Source: Kibdelosporangium persicum (GTDB lineage Bacteria > Actinomycetota > Actinomycetes > Mycobacteriales > Pseudonocardiaceae). From it: a stretch of 64,000 bases of DNA. The stretch is from positions 625,987 to 689,986 of the forward strand of contig NZ_JAAATY010000001.1 of assembly GCF_013280595.1 (NCBI RefSeq). The letters run 5' to 3'. Positions 34,931 through 47,328 of the stretch are shown one piece after another (within the stretch, counting starts at the first letter, position 1; each line of letters starts with the position of its first letter). The notes below the pieces were generated by a model, which saw only the letters and a program-made list of their open reading frames with translations, was not told the origin of the DNA and made no database searches. Made by a program: the position numbers and the translations under genes.

Positions 34931-34950
34931 AACCAAGCGATTGTTTGGTT
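34931..34950. promoter_or_regulatory. KstR2-like operator before fadE33
   Basis: AACCAAGCGATTGTTTGGTT is a 20-bp inverted repeat with one mismatched pair in 8-bp arms. Bases 34932-34945 match AnCAAGnnCTTGnT with one deviation. It ends 10 bp before the ATG of fadE33. TTTGAT at 34949-34954 overlaps its edge and is followed by six bases and then the ATG, consistent with a leaderless, repressible promoter. Confidence 0.65.
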
Positions 34951-34960
34951 TGATGAGGGT

Positions 34961-35868
34961 ATGCTGCGCCCGGAACACGACGATCTGCGGGCCGCCGTGC
35001 GGCACATGCTCAGCCGCGGCGACGCTTCCTGGACCGGGCTGTGCCGGCAGATCGGCGTCGCCGGTCTCGCGGTGCCCGAGGAGTACGGCGGCGCGGGCGC
35101 GACACTCCTCGAAGCCCATGTCGTCCTTGAGGAAACCGGCCGTGTCCTGGCCGGAGTGCCGATGCTGCCGGCCGTCCTGGCCACCCAGGCGTTGCTACTC
35201 AGCGGTAATCGGGAGGTCTGCGCCGGCCTGCTGCCCGGGATCGTCGACGGCGGCGTAGTGGCGACCGTGTTGTGGGCGGATTCGGTGTCCGAAACGGTTC
35301 GGTACGTGCTGGACGGCGATATCGCCGATGTGCTGATCGTCTCAACACCGGACGGCCTTTTTCTGGGCGATTCCACGCATCGCGTGCATACGCCGACGAT
35401 GGACGAAAGCAGGCGGCTGGCGACCGTGCGCCTTTCGGGCGGAACGCGGATCGGGCCGCCCGTGCCGCGGCTGCGGGACATCGCCCTGGTGACACTCAGC
35501 GCCGAACAGGTCGGCGCCGCCCGGCAATGCCTGGACATGACGGTCGAGTACACGAAGACGCGGGTGCAGTTCGGCCGTCCGATCGGGAGTTTCCAGGCGT
35601 TGAAACACCGGATGGCGGACATGCACGTGGCCGTGGAGACCGCGTGGTCGATCTCGTACGCGGCCGTCGGGAACCTCGGCCTGGCGGCCGCCGCGGCCGT
35701 CCACTGCGCCGAGACACTGTCCACTGTGGCCGGTGAGATGATCCAGCTGCACGGCGGCATCGCGATCACCTGGGAGCACGACGCGCACCGGTACCTCAAG
35801 CGGGCGCACGCGAGCGCGCATCTGTTCGGCCAGCCGCACGAGCACGTCGAGCGGCTCGCCCGGACGCT

Positions 35869-35872
<4 letters not shown>
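34961..35872 (+). CDS. fadE33: FadE33-like short acyl-CoA dehydrogenase subunit
   Basis: 303 residues. Like FadE32 it is short, with VAGLAVPEEYGGAGATLLEAHVVLEE (in part GLAVPEEYGGAGATL) at the N-terminus, TKTRVQFGRPIGSFQALKHR, and HGGIAITWEHDAHRYLKRA at the C-terminus. The Glu of WEHD is probably the catalytic base lent to a FadE31-type partner. In mycobacteria fadE33 follows fadE31-fadE32; here it lies 14 kb away with its own KstR2-like operator. ATG at 34961. The stop overlaps convergent hsaB by 4 bp. Confidence 0.78.
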
Positions 35873-39351
<3,479 letters not shown>

Positions 39352-39366
39352 CAGCAGCTCCCGAAC

Positions 39367-39409
39367 TGGAACGTGTTCTCCCTACCGACTCAGACTAGAA
39401 CACGTTCCA
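39367..39409. promoter_or_regulatory. hsaA promoter with two KstR-type sites
   Basis: TAGAACACGTTCCA (39396-39409) fully matches the KstR consensus TnnAACnnGTTnnA. TGGAACGTGTTCTC (39367-39380) matches all but the last base. On the minus strand the first site is followed directly by TAGTCT (39397-39392), a plausible -10. The second site would then lie in the short leader just before the hsaA ribosome site. Confidence 0.75.
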
Positions 39410-39442
39410 TTTTCTGTCGACGCTCGGGCGAGCCGCCGGTGG

Positions 39443-39655
39443 TCAGGACGCCGGTCCGGCGTCCTTCGGCGGCTGCGCGCCCGGAGCGGAGGTGGCGGCG
39501 GGACGGGAGGACGCCATGTCGTCCACCCACTTGCTGATCTCCACCGCGATGTCCCGCGCCGCGGCCGCGACGATCGAGGCGATCCGGCCGAGGTGATCGG
39601 CCGTGACATCGGCGGCGGTACGGATGGCGTCCCTGGTCTCGTAGTCAGTACCCAT
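39443..39655 (-). CDS. Small hypothetical protein
   Basis: 70 residues from ATG 39655. Residues about 5-48 form one probable amphipathic helix (RTAADVTADHLGRIASIVAAAARD), followed by a Pro/Ala-rich tail. I do not recognise the family. It lies upstream of hsaA on the same strand, about 34 bp beyond the KstR sites, and is probably transcribed separately. The coding call rests on length, GC-rich third positions and lack of a better frame. Confidence 0.55.
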   Translation of the reverse strand: MGTDYETRDAIRTAADVTADHLGRIASIVAAAARDIAVEISKWVDDMASSRPAATSAPGAQPPKDAGPAS

Positions 39656-39802
39656 GACCGCAAGCTACCCATCTACATCGATTCAGCCCGGCGCACGCGT
39701 GCCGCTGCGGCACGCCACTAACCCATACGGGTGCTACCAGCCGGTAAACGATCGTGAGTACGCTCCGGAAAACAGTGGCGCCGGTCACAGGGAGGCTCAC
39801 CC

Positions 39803-40177
39803 ATGCGGCACGCCTTGGCAAGGTGCCTCGCGTGTGGCTCTCGGTGTGCCTACTGCGATCTGCCGGTCCTGCTCGCCAGCGAACGCGAGCACCCCGGCTA
39901 CGGCGTGGTGGATCAGGTCAACGACCTCGGCGGGCTGCCGGGCCTGGGTCTGGTCCACGTGTTCTGCCGGGACGCCGCGCGGTCACGAAGCGCGGCCCGG
40001 CGTGGGCTTGTTGTCAGAAGGGCGTATCTCGGACGTGCCACCGAGCGTTATGAAGCGCGTCTACCTCTGCGGCCTTACGATCGCCTCGGGGTTTGTCCGG
40101 GTGACGGGCGGCGGTGGCGGATTGCGAAGATGCGGTACGCGTGCAAGGCGTGCCGCTACTACACAAGCTCACACTGA
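39803..40177 (+). CDS. Possible small cysteine-rich protein
   Basis: 124 residues if the frame is real. The ATG at 39803 has a strong ribosome site (AGGGAGG, seven bases upstream). The N-terminus carries CLACGSRCAYC, a possible zinc-binding cysteine cluster. Codon use is typical only in the first 60 or so codons. The second half (SAARRGLVVRRAYLG onward) looks non-coding, so the gene may be frameshifted or shorter. It ends 30 bp before the start of the Fe-S oxidoreductase. The rest of the 39656-40206 interval shows nothing else. Confidence 0.35.
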   Translation: MRHALARCLACGSRCAYCDLPVLLASEREHPGYGVVDQVNDLGGLPGLGLVHVFCRDAARSRSAARRGLVVRRAYLGRATERYEARLPLRPYDRLGVCPGDGRRWRIAKMRYACKACRYYTSSH

Positions 40178-40206
40178 CAGCTCGAATTGACGAGGGTTGG
40201 GTCCAC

Positions 40207-42402
40207 GTGGTCGTTCGTCTCGTTCTTGGCCTGTTGATGACCGTTGTCGGGGTCGGGTTCGCCGTGCAGCGAATCCTCTGGCTGAACAAGCTGATCAGGT
40301 CGGGCGAACCCGACCATGACCGATCCGGCAACCTGGGCAAACGGGTCGCGGCCCACCTCGCCGAGGTGTTCGGCCAGCGCAAGCTGCTGAAGTGGTCGAT
40401 CCCCGGCCTGGCGCACCTGTTCACCTTCTGGGGCTTCGTCATCCTGATCACCGTCTACCTGGAGGCGTACGGCGCGCTGTTCTACGACAAGTTCGCGATC
40501 CCGTTCGTCGGCCACTGGGCGGTGCTGGGGTTCCTGCAGGACTTCATCGCGGTGATGGTGGCCGTCTCGCTGGTGGTGTTCGCGGTGCTGCGGATCAAGC
40601 AGTCGCCGGAACGCAAGCAGCGGGCGTCGCGGTTCTACGGCTCGCACACCGGTGGCGCGTGGCTGATCCTGGTGATGATCTTCAACGTGATCTGGACGCT
40701 GTTCCTGTTCCGCGGATCGTCCGCGGCGGCGGGCAACTTCCCGTACGACAGCGGCGCGTTCGTGTCACTGGCCGTCGGCGACCTGCTCGCCCCGCTAGGC
40801 CACGACACCAACGAGGTCATCGAGACGGTCGGCCTGCTGCTGCACATCGGCGTCGCGCTCGGCTTCCTGATCATCGTGCTGCACTCCAAGCACCTGCACA
40901 TCTTCCTGGCGCCGATCAACGTCACCGCCAAGCGGCTGCCGGACGGCCTCGGCCCGTTGCTGCCGATGACGTCGCACGGCAAGCCGATCGACTTCGAGGA
41001 CCCGGGCGAGGACGACGTGTTCGGCCGGGGCAAGATCGAGGACTTCACCTGGAAGGGCATGCTGGACTTCGCGACCTGCACGGAGTGCGGCCGCTGCCAG
41101 TCCCAGTGCCCGGCGTGGAACACCGGCAAACCGTTGTCCCCCAAACTGGTCATCATGGACCTCCGCGACCACCTGTTCGCGAAGGCGCCGTACCTGATCG
41201 GCGGCAAGCAGGAACCCGAGGGCGGAGTCGTCGAGAAGGCCGTCGACGAAGGCGAACACCACCACAACGTGCCCGAATCCGGGTTCTCGCGGGTGCCGGG
41301 TGACCAAGGTGGACGGCCGCTCGTGGGAACGCTGGAGCAAGGCGGCGTGATCGACCCGGACGTGCTGTGGTCGTGCACGACCTGCGGCGCGTGCGTCGAG
41401 CAGTGCCCGGTGGACATCGAGCACGTCGACCACATCGTCGACATGCGGCGCTACCAGGTGATGATCGAGTCGGAGTTCCCGACCGAGCTCGGCACGCTGT
41501 TCCGTAACCTGGAGACCAAGGGCAACCCGTGGGGCCAGAACAACTCGGAGCGGATGGACTGGGCCAAGGGCCTGGACTTCGAGGTGCCGGTGTTCGACGG
41601 CGAACTGGCGTCCGATGTGGAATACGTGTACTGGATCGGCTGCGCGGGGGCGTTCGACGACAACGCCCGCCGGACCGTCCGGGCCACGGCCGAACTGCTG
41701 CACCTCGCCGGCGTGAAGTACGTCGTGCTGGGCAAGGAGGAGAGCTGCACGGGTGACCCGGCGCGACGGTCGGGCAACGAGTTCCTGTTCCAGATGATGG
41801 CCCAGCAGACGGTGGAGATGCTGAACGCCGTCTTCGAGGGCCGCGAGCCGGTGCAGCGCAAGATCGTGACCACGTGCCCGCACTGCATGAACACCCTCGG
41901 CCGCGAGTACCCGCAGCTGGAAGGGCACTACGAGGTCGTGCACCACACCCAGTTGCTGAACCGTCTGGTGCAGGCCGGAAAGCTGACGCCGGTGGCGCCC
42001 GCCGACCCGCAGGGCCCCGGAGTGACCTACCACGACCCGTGCTACCTCGGCCGGCACAACAAGGTCTACACGCCGCCGCGGGAACTGATCGGCGCCGCGG
42101 GCGCTTCGCTGACCGAGATGCCGCGGCACGCCGACCGGTCGCTGTGCTGTGGCGCGGGTGGCGCTCGCATGTGGATGGAGGAGCGGATCGGCAAGCGCGT
42201 CAACGAGGAACGTGTCGACGAGGCGCTGACCACCGGCACGGACACGGTCGTCACCGGCTGCCCGTTCTGCCGCGTGATGATCAACGACGGCCTGACCGCG
42301 CGCCAGAGCGAAGGCAAGGGCGAAGGCGTGGCCGTGAAGGACGTCTCCCAGCTCCTGCTGGAGTCGGTGAAACGAGGCGGCACCATCCCCGCCACCGACT
42401 AA
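40207..42402 (+). CDS. Membrane Fe-S oxidoreductase (HdrD/GlpC-like)
   Basis: 731 residues. Five or so N-terminal membrane helices of the nitrate-reductase-gamma type (LVLGLLMTVVGVGFAVQRILW onward; in part LVLGLLMTVVGVGF) occupy about 1-265. Then come two [4Fe-4S] motifs (CTECGRCQSQCPAW and CTTCGACVEQCPVD) and two CCG domains (CPHCMNTLGREYP, CCGAGGARMWMEE). Related actinobacterial proteins (Rv0338c type) are thought to pass electrons between quinone and a soluble partner. GTG at 40207 is chosen for position just before the first helix. It ends 5 bp before a 46-bp palindrome and is convergent with the HD gene. Confidence 0.85.
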   Translation: MVVRLVLGLLMTVVGVGFAVQRILWLNKLIRSGEPDHDRSGNLGKRVAAHLAEVFGQRKLLKWSIPGLAHLFTFWGFVILITVYLEAYGALFYDKFAIPFVGHWAVLGFLQDFIAVMVAVSLVVFAVLRIKQSPERKQRASRFYGSHTGGAWLILVMIFNVIWTLFLFRGSSAAAGNFPYDSGAFVSLAVGDLLAPLGHDTNEVIETVGLLLHIGVALGFLIIVLHSKHLHIFLAPINVTAKRLPDGLGPLLPMTSHGKPIDFEDPGEDDVFGRGKIEDFTWKGMLDFATCTECGRCQSQCPAWNTGKPLSPKLVIMDLRDHLFAKAPYLIGGKQEPEGGVVEKAVDEGEHHHNVPESGFSRVPGDQGGRPLVGTLEQGGVIDPDVLWSCTTCGACVEQCPVDIEHVDHIVDMRRYQVMIESEFPTELGTLFRNLETKGNPWGQNNSERMDWAKGLDFEVPVFDGELASDVEYVYWIGCAGAFDDNARRTVRATAELLHLAGVKYVVLGKEESCTGDPARRSGNEFLFQMMAQQTVEMLNAVFEGREPVQRKIVTTCPHCMNTLGREYPQLEGHYEVVHHTQLLNRLVQAGKLTPVAPADPQGPGVTYHDPCYLGRHNKVYTPPRELIGAAGASLTEMPRHADRSLCCGAGGARMWMEERIGKRVNEERVDEALTTGTDTVVTGCPFCRVMINDGLTARQSEGKGEGVAVKDVSQLLLESVKRGGTIPATD

Positions 42403-42406
42403 CCCC

Positions 42407-42452
42407 CTCGTGAGTGTTTATCCGTGTTCTAACCCGGATAAACACTCACGAG
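42407..42452. terminator. 46-bp palindrome, copy 1, probable bidirectional terminator
   Basis: Perfect 18-bp arms (CTCGTGAGTGTTTATCCG and complement) around a 10-bp centre. It lies between convergent genes, and the stop codon of the HD gene (TAG at 42453) abuts it directly. A second copy, 46 bp long with the same outer 16 bases, is at 60218. Each could form a long hairpin in either transcript. Loose T-rich tracts are absent. Confidence 0.7.
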
Positions 42453-42983
42453 CTATTTGGTGGGGTGGGACGACTGGTAGGCGAGTCTGCGGTCGGCACT
42501 CGCGGCTATCCGGTCGAGGACGTCGTCCAAGGCCATGAACGCCTCCCACGGTTCGCCGCCGAGCCGGTCCACCACCAGTTGCTCCAGGTCCTGGACGCGC
42601 TTGGCCTTCCAGATCTTGTCGGCCAGGCTGACCACCAGGTCGTCCAGGCCGACGCCGGGAGCGTGCCAGGACGCGTGCGTCCGGGCGAAGCGGGCCAGTC
42701 GCTCCGGAAAACCGCGCTCCAGCAGAAGTTCGTAGCCGGCCTGTTCGTGCTGGGACCCTGGGCCGGAGAGTTCGGCGGGGTACAGCACCTTGCCGACGTC
42801 GTGGGTGGCCGCGCCGAAGAGGACTGCCTCCCTGTCGACGGTAAGGCCACGCGCCTCGAACCAGTCGACCAGCTGACACGCCACGTCGTGCACCAGACGA
42901 AGATGCGCCGCCAACCGGGGCGGCGCATCCAACGCTTCCAGCAGTGCCACCACGTCATCGGGCAACGGTCGTAACGACGTCAC
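42453..42983 (-). CDS. HD-domain phosphohydrolase-like protein
   Basis: 176 residues. Metal-binding HD motifs are visible: [22 protein letters not shown] (HD pair), THASWHAPG and [12 protein letters not shown] (final Asp). Such proteins hydrolyse nucleotides or phosphomonoesters. GTG at 42983 overlaps the hsaF stop by 4 bp (GTGA), so it is the last gene of the kst4D-hsaE-hsaG-hsaF unit. I know of no role for an HD protein in steroid breakdown. It could be a passenger. Confidence 0.8.
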   Translation of the reverse strand: MTSLRPLPDDVVALLEALDAPPRLAAHLRLVHDVACQLVDWFEARGLTVDREAVLFGAATHDVGKVLYPAELSGPGSQHEQAGYELLLERGFPERLARFARTHASWHAPGVGLDDLVVSLADKIWKAKRVQDLEQLVVDRLGGEPWEAFMALDDVLDRIAASADRRLAYQSSHPTK

Positions 42984-43987
42984 CGGGGCACTTTAGCCGC
43001 GAGGTTGATCGCGATGTCGGCCAGTTGATCCTCCTGGCCGCCGACCAGCTTGCGCTCGCCCGCCTGGACGAGGATTTCCGCGCCGGAGACGCCATAGCGC
43101 TCGGCCTGGCGGTACGCGTGCTTCAGGAAACTCGAGTAGACGCCCGCGTAGCCCATCAGCAGTGCCATCCGGTCGAGCTTGCACTCCTCGGGCATCGCGG
43201 GCAGCACCACGTCCTCGGCCGCGTCGACGATCTTGAAGAAGTCGATGCCGGTCTCGATCCCGAGTTTGTCGCACACGCCCACGAGCGCCTCGGTCGCCGT
43301 GTTGCCCGCGCCGGCACCGAATCGACGGGCGCTGCCGTCGATCTGCCGTGCCCCGGCACGGATCGCGGCGATCGAGTTCGCCACCGACAGCCCGAGGTTC
43401 TCGTGGCCGTGGAACCCGGCTTCGGCGTCGGCACCGAGCTCCGCGACCAACGCCGAAACCCGGTCGCTGACCTGTTCGAGCACCAAGGCACCGGCGGAGT
43501 CGACGACGTACACGCACTGGCACCCCGCGTCGGCCATGATCCGGCCCTGCCTGGCGATCACCTCGGGCGGCTGGGAGTGGGCCATCATCAGGAACCCGAC
43601 GGTCTCCAGGCCACGTTCCCGTGCCAGACCGAAGTGCTGCACGGCGATGTCCGCCTCGGTGCAGTGGGTGGCGATCCGGCAGATCGAGGCGCCGTTGTCC
43701 TGAGCGACGAGGATGTCGTCCTTCACGCCGACGCCGGGCAGCATCAGGAAGGCGATCTTCGCGTTCCGGGCGGTCCGCACCGCGACGCTGATCAGCTCCT
43801 GCTCCGGCGTCTTGCTGAAGCCGTACGTGAAGGACGAGCCGCCGAGGCCGTCGCCGTGGGTGACCTCGATGACCGGGACACCGGCGTCGTCGAGTGCGGC
43901 CACAATGGACCGTACCTCGTCGGCCGTGAACTGGTGCCGCTTATGGTGCGAGCCGTCCCGCAGCGACGTGTCCGTGATCCTGAGCAT
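42980..43987 (-). CDS. hsaF: HsaF, 4-hydroxy-2-oxoacid aldolase
   Basis: 335 residues of the DmpG family: [17 protein letters not shown] (catalytic Asp/His region at the N-terminus), [12 protein letters not shown] and [18 protein letters not shown] (metal histidines). HsaF splits 4-hydroxy-2-oxohexanoate to pyruvate and propanal, which is channelled to HsaG. ATG at 43987 follows GGGGAAAGG and lies within hsaG: the two genes overlap by 47 bp. The same order occurs in Rv3534c-Rv3536c. Confidence 0.93.
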   Translation of the reverse strand: MLRITDTSLRDGSHHKRHQFTADEVRSIVAALDDAGVPVIEVTHGDGLGGSSFTYGFSKTPEQELISVAVRTARNAKIAFLMLPGVGVKDDILVAQDNGASICRIATHCTEADIAVQHFGLARERGLETVGFLMMAHSQPPEVIARQGRIMADAGCQCVYVVDSAGALVLEQVSDRVSALVAELGADAEAGFHGHENLGLSVANSIAAIRAGARQIDGSARRFGAGAGNTATEALVGVCDKLGIETGIDFFKIVDAAEDVVLPAMPEECKLDRMALLMGYAGVYSSFLKHAYRQAERYGVSGAEILVQAGERKLVGGQEDQLADIAINLAAKVPR

Positions 43988-44855
43988 GGGCGATCCTTTC
44001 CCCGACCCGTACCGCGGCGGCGGTCATGATGTCCAGGTTTCCGGCATAGGGCGGCAGGAAGTCCCCTGCCCCTTCGACTTCGACGAAGACGGTCACCCGG
44101 GCCGGGGCCACGCCGTCGGCCGGGTCGAACTGCGGCTCGTTCAGCAACCGGTAGCCGGGCACGTACGAGGCCACCTCGGCGACCATGGACGTGACCGACG
44201 CGGCGATCGCGGAGTGGTCGGCGTCGGACGGGATCGCGCAGATGATCGTGTCCCGCATGATCATCGGCGGGTCGGCCGGGTTCAGCACGATGATCGCCTT
44301 GCCTCGGGTGGCGCCGCCCATCACCTCGATCCCCCGGCTCGTGGTCCGGGTGAACTCGTCGATGTTCGCCCTCGTCCCGGGGCCCGCGGACACCGAGGCG
44401 ACCGATGCGACGATCTCCGCGTAAGGGACCTCGGCGACACGGGACACCGCGGCCACGATCGGGATCGTCGCCTGCCCGCCGCACGTGATCAGGTTGACGT
44501 TCGTGGCGTCCAGGTGCTCGTCCAGATTCACCGGCGGCACGACGTAGGGCCCGATCGCCGCCGGGGTCAGGTCGATCGCCCGGATTCCGGCTTCCTCGTA
44601 CCGCGGCGCGTTCGCGCGGTGCACGTACGCCGAAGTCGCCTCGAACACCAGCTGCGGCCGATTCGCACTGGACAGCAGCGCATCCACACCGTCTGATGTG
44701 GTCTCCAGGCCGAGCGCGGCCGCGCGCTTGAGTCCTTCGCTGTCCGGGTCGATCCCGACCATCCACACCGGATCGATCACTTCGCTGCGCTGGAGCTTGT
44801 ACAGCAGGTCGGTCCCGATGTTGCCGGAACCGACGATCGCCGCTGGAACACCCAT
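43941..44855 (-). CDS. hsaG: HsaG, acylating aldehyde dehydrogenase
   Basis: 304 residues, MhpF/DmpF family: [13 protein letters not shown] is the NAD loop, the nucleophilic cysteine is in [12 protein letters not shown] (near 130), and [14 protein letters not shown] the acyl-CoA region. It converts propanal plus CoA and NAD to propionyl-CoA in complex with HsaF. ATG at 44855 shares a base with the hsaE stop (TGATG). The last 14 codons overlap hsaF. Confidence 0.93.
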   Translation of the reverse strand: MGVPAAIVGSGNIGTDLLYKLQRSEVIDPVWMVGIDPDSEGLKRAAALGLETTSDGVDALLSSANRPQLVFEATSAYVHRANAPRYEEAGIRAIDLTPAAIGPYVVPPVNLDEHLDATNVNLITCGGQATIPIVAAVSRVAEVPYAEIVASVASVSAGPGTRANIDEFTRTTSRGIEVMGGATRGKAIIVLNPADPPMIMRDTIICAIPSDADHSAIAASVTSMVAEVASYVPGYRLLNEPQFDPADGVAPARVTVFVEVEGAGDFLPPYAGNLDIMTAAAVRVGERIAHAQDHGHVAAGRLAP

Positions 44856-45637
44856 CAGACACCCCCGAACGTCAGGGAAACCACGCCGAGCCCGGAGAAC
44901 TCGGCCCGGAACGAGTCGCCGGGCCGCGCGTCGATCGCCCGGGTGCACGATCCGGGCAGCACGATGTGCCCGGCCCGCAACCGGACACCGAAGCTCGCGA
45001 CCTTGCCCGCCAGCCAGGCCACGGCCGTGACCGGGTTGCCGAGCACGGCGTCCGACCTGCCTTTGGCCACCTCGGAGCCGTTACGCCAGAGGACCGCGTC
45101 GATCCCCCGGATGTCCACCTCGGACGGCCTGACGCGCGCGGCGCCCAGCACGAAACCGGCGGAGGACGCGTTGTCCGCGATGGTGTCGGGCAGGCTGATC
45201 TGCCAGTCCACGATCCGGCTGTCGATCAGTTCGATCGCGGGCGCCAGGAACTCCGTCGCCGCCAGGACGTCGTCCTCCGTGCAGCCCTCACCCGGCAGGT
45301 CCGCGCCGAGGACGAACCCGACCTCGACTTCGACCCGGGGATAGCAGTACCGCCCGGTGTCGACCGGAACGTCCTCGGACAGAGCCATGTCGTCGAGCAG
45401 ATGGCCGTAGTCCGGTTCGTTCACGCCCATCATCTGCTGCATCGCCTCGGACGACAGGCCCACCTTGTGGCCGAGGACCGGCCGCGCCCGCCGCCTGATG
45501 TTGTGTAACTGGATCTCATAGGAATCCACCGCGTCGATGCCGGGATAGTCCCGGACCAGTGGTGCGATCGGCGACCGGTCGCGTTCGGCCGCGTACAGCC
45601 GGTCCGCCGCGTCGATGCGTTGGTCAGCCGTGAGCAC
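44855..45637 (-). CDS. hsaE: HsaE, 2-hydroxyhexadienoate hydratase
   Basis: 260 residues of the MhpD/fumarylacetoacetate-hydrolase-like family: [24 protein letters not shown] (in part [13 protein letters not shown]), [15 protein letters not shown] with metal-binding acidic residues, and [15 protein letters not shown] near the end. It hydrates the HsaD product for HsaF. GTG at 45637 follows GAGGAGG. It overlaps the kst4D stop by 14 bp. Confidence 0.92.
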   Translation of the reverse strand: MLTADQRIDAADRLYAAERDRSPIAPLVRDYPGIDAVDSYEIQLHNIRRRARPVLGHKVGLSSEAMQQMMGVNEPDYGHLLDDMALSEDVPVDTGRYCYPRVEVEVGFVLGADLPGEGCTEDDVLAATEFLAPAIELIDSRIVDWQISLPDTIADNASSAGFVLGAARVRPSEVDIRGIDAVLWRNGSEVAKGRSDAVLGNPVTAVAWLAGKVASFGVRLRAGHIVLPGSCTRAIDARPGDSFRAEFSGLGVVSLTFGGV

Positions 45638-47231
45638 TTGTCCTCCTCACACTCGCGCTGATGCCCGCTCTCCGACCGGAGAACACGCAATCGGCCAGCG
45701 ACAACCCGCTGACGTAGGAGTTCGAGCAGATCCCGACGGCAGTGCGGCCCGCGGCGAACAGGCCGTCGACCACAGTGCCGTCGTCCCGGCGGACCGCGCC
45801 GGTCTGCTCGTCGACCACAAGCCCGCCGAGCGTCAGCATCGGGCACGGATAACCCAGGCTCGGCTTGATCGAGATGTCCAACAGGGAGTACGGCGGCGAG
45901 TCCAGCGCCCGCACGAACTCCGCCGGTTTGCCTGCCGGGTCCGGCTTCCCCGAGATCGCCGCCGCGTTGTGCGCCTCCACGGTCGCGGTCAGCCCGTCTG
46001 GGTCCACCCCTGCCTTACGGGCCACCTCTTCCACTGTGGACCCGCTGACGGACTCCCTGCCCAGCAGGAACCGCGTCTGCAACCGGTGGAACCACACGGT
46101 CTGCGAACGCAACTGTTTGCGCACCTCAGCGACAAGCGCGCTGTCCACGAACAACCAGCCGCGGGCACCGTGCTTCGTGACCATGTCATGCCCCAGGGCG
46201 GCGCCGTACCGGGACTCGTCGCCGATGCGCTGTCCTGAGGCGGAAACGGCGAGACTGCCCAGAAAAGCACTCGGTGGGCTGATGAACCGCCACGCGGACA
46301 CCCGGTCCAGGTACGCCGTGGCGCCTCCGGCTTCGACGCCCATGAGGATTCCGGTGCCGTCGTCGGCCACGGTGCCCAGGGCCAGGCCACGCCGGTAGTC
46401 GGGCGCGTGCTCGCGCATCATCTCCCGGTTGGCCACGAACCCGCCCGCCGCCAGCACCACGCCGCGCCGCGCTTCGACACGAAACGGCTTCCCATAACGC
46501 TGTTCCAGCCGTTTGACCCGCCGGTTCAGCGCCTTCCGCAGGAACGGTACGTACAGCCCGGGCTTCGCCGCGTACTTCCCGTAGACGTGATGACGGCGAG
46601 CAGCCCACCCGGTCAGCACCGAACATTCCACCCCGACCACCCGGCCGTTCTCGGTGATCAGGCGGCGCGCAAAGGTTTGCGTCCGGACTCGCGCCCCGGC
46701 TCGGGCGGCCTCGGCGAGCCGGGCGAAGAACACCTTGCCTGACGTGCCTTTGCCTTTGGTCCGGTGACCGCGGGCAGCAGGCGGGGCGGCGTCACGAAAT
46801 CCGCCCGCCGACTCGCTGCCCGAGTAGTAGAGGTAGTGCTTGTTGCTCGGGTAGGACGTCTTGTACGGGCACAGGCTGGAGTCGAACGGCACACCCTGTT
46901 TCTCCAGCCAGGCGATCATGTCCACGCTCGTATCGACGAACCTCCGAAGCGTCTCCTCGGAGACCACGTCCCCGGTTTCCAGCCGCAGATAGCGCAACAT
47001 CGCGTCCGGAGTGTCCGTGACACCCGCTGCGACCTGATGGGACGTGCCGCCGCCCGCGTAGACGACGCCGCCGGACATCGCCGTCGCCCCGCCGCCACCG
47101 AACCGATCCAGTACGAGCACGTCGGCCCCAGCCGACGCCGCCTCGATGGCCGCGCAGGCTCCGGCCGCCCCGAAGCCGACGATGACCACATCGGCGCTGT
47201 CCTGCCACTCATGTGAAACACGTTTCTGCAC
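45624..47231 (-). CDS. kst4D: 3-Ketosteroid delta4-(5alpha)-dehydrogenase-like flavoprotein
   Basis: 535 residues from GTG 47231 (AGG seven bases upstream); GTG 47221 is an alternative. The FAD loop is VVIVGFGAAGACAAIEAA; GGGGATAMSGGVVYAGGGT, YKTSYPSNKHYLYYSGSES and CSNSYVSGLSLADCVFSG are characteristic of delta4-(5alpha)-KSTD rather than delta1-KSTD. The enzyme would introduce the 4,5 double bond into 5alpha-3-ketosteroids. It heads the hsaE-G-F-HD unit and is divergent from kstD, with KstR-type sites between. A general FAD-dependent fumarate-reductase-like oxidoreductase is the alternative. Confidence 0.78.
   Translation of the reverse strand: MQKRVSHEWQDSADVVIVGFGAAGACAAIEAASAGADVLVLDRFGGGGATAMSGGVVYAGGGTSHQVAAGVTDTPDAMLRYLRLETGDVVSEETLRRFVDTSVDMIAWLEKQGVPFDSSLCPYKTSYPSNKHYLYYSGSESAGGFRDAAPPAARGHRTKGKGTSGKVFFARLAEAARAGARVRTQTFARRLITENGRVVGVECSVLTGWAARRHHVYGKYAAKPGLYVPFLRKALNRRVKRLEQRYGKPFRVEARRGVVLAAGGFVANREMMREHAPDYRRGLALGTVADDGTGILMGVEAGGATAYLDRVSAWRFISPPSAFLGSLAVSASGQRIGDESRYGAALGHDMVTKHGARGWLFVDSALVAEVRKQLRSQTVWFHRLQTRFLLGRESVSGSTVEEVARKAGVDPDGLTATVEAHNAAAISGKPDPAGKPAEFVRALDSPPYSLLDISIKPSLGYPCPMLTLGGLVVDEQTGAVRRDDGTVVDGLFAAGRTAVGICSNSYVSGLSLADCVFSGRRAGISASVRRTSAHG
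47214..47227. promoter_or_regulatory. KstR-like site at the kst4D start
   Basis: TGAAACACGTTTCT has perfect GAAAC/GTTTC arms and matches TnnAACnnGTTnnA except for the final base. It lies over the first codons of kst4D if GTG 47231 is the start. If translation starts at GTG 47221 it still overlaps the start. Confidence 0.5.
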
Positions 47232-47293
47232 TGTCGGACCTGCCTCACAGGGGGTGAATCCGCAGACACCATAGCGCGACTGGCGACCAAGAC

Positions 47294-47307
47294 TATAACC
47301 TGTTCTA
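47294..47307. promoter_or_regulatory. KstR operator shared by kst4D and kstD
   Basis: TATAACCTGTTCTA fully matches TnnAACnnGTTnnA. It is flanked by -10-like hexamers in both directions: TAGTAT (47306-47311) toward kstD, and TATAGT on the minus strand (47297-47292) toward kst4D. One bound repressor would cover both -10 elements. Confidence 0.75.
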
Positions 47308-47328
47308 GTATTGGCCACGGAGGTGCTG

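Noticed and set aside
42414-42974. Frame starting within the 46-bp palindrome
   Set aside because: Its first codons are the palindrome itself; the rest is the antisense of the HD gene.
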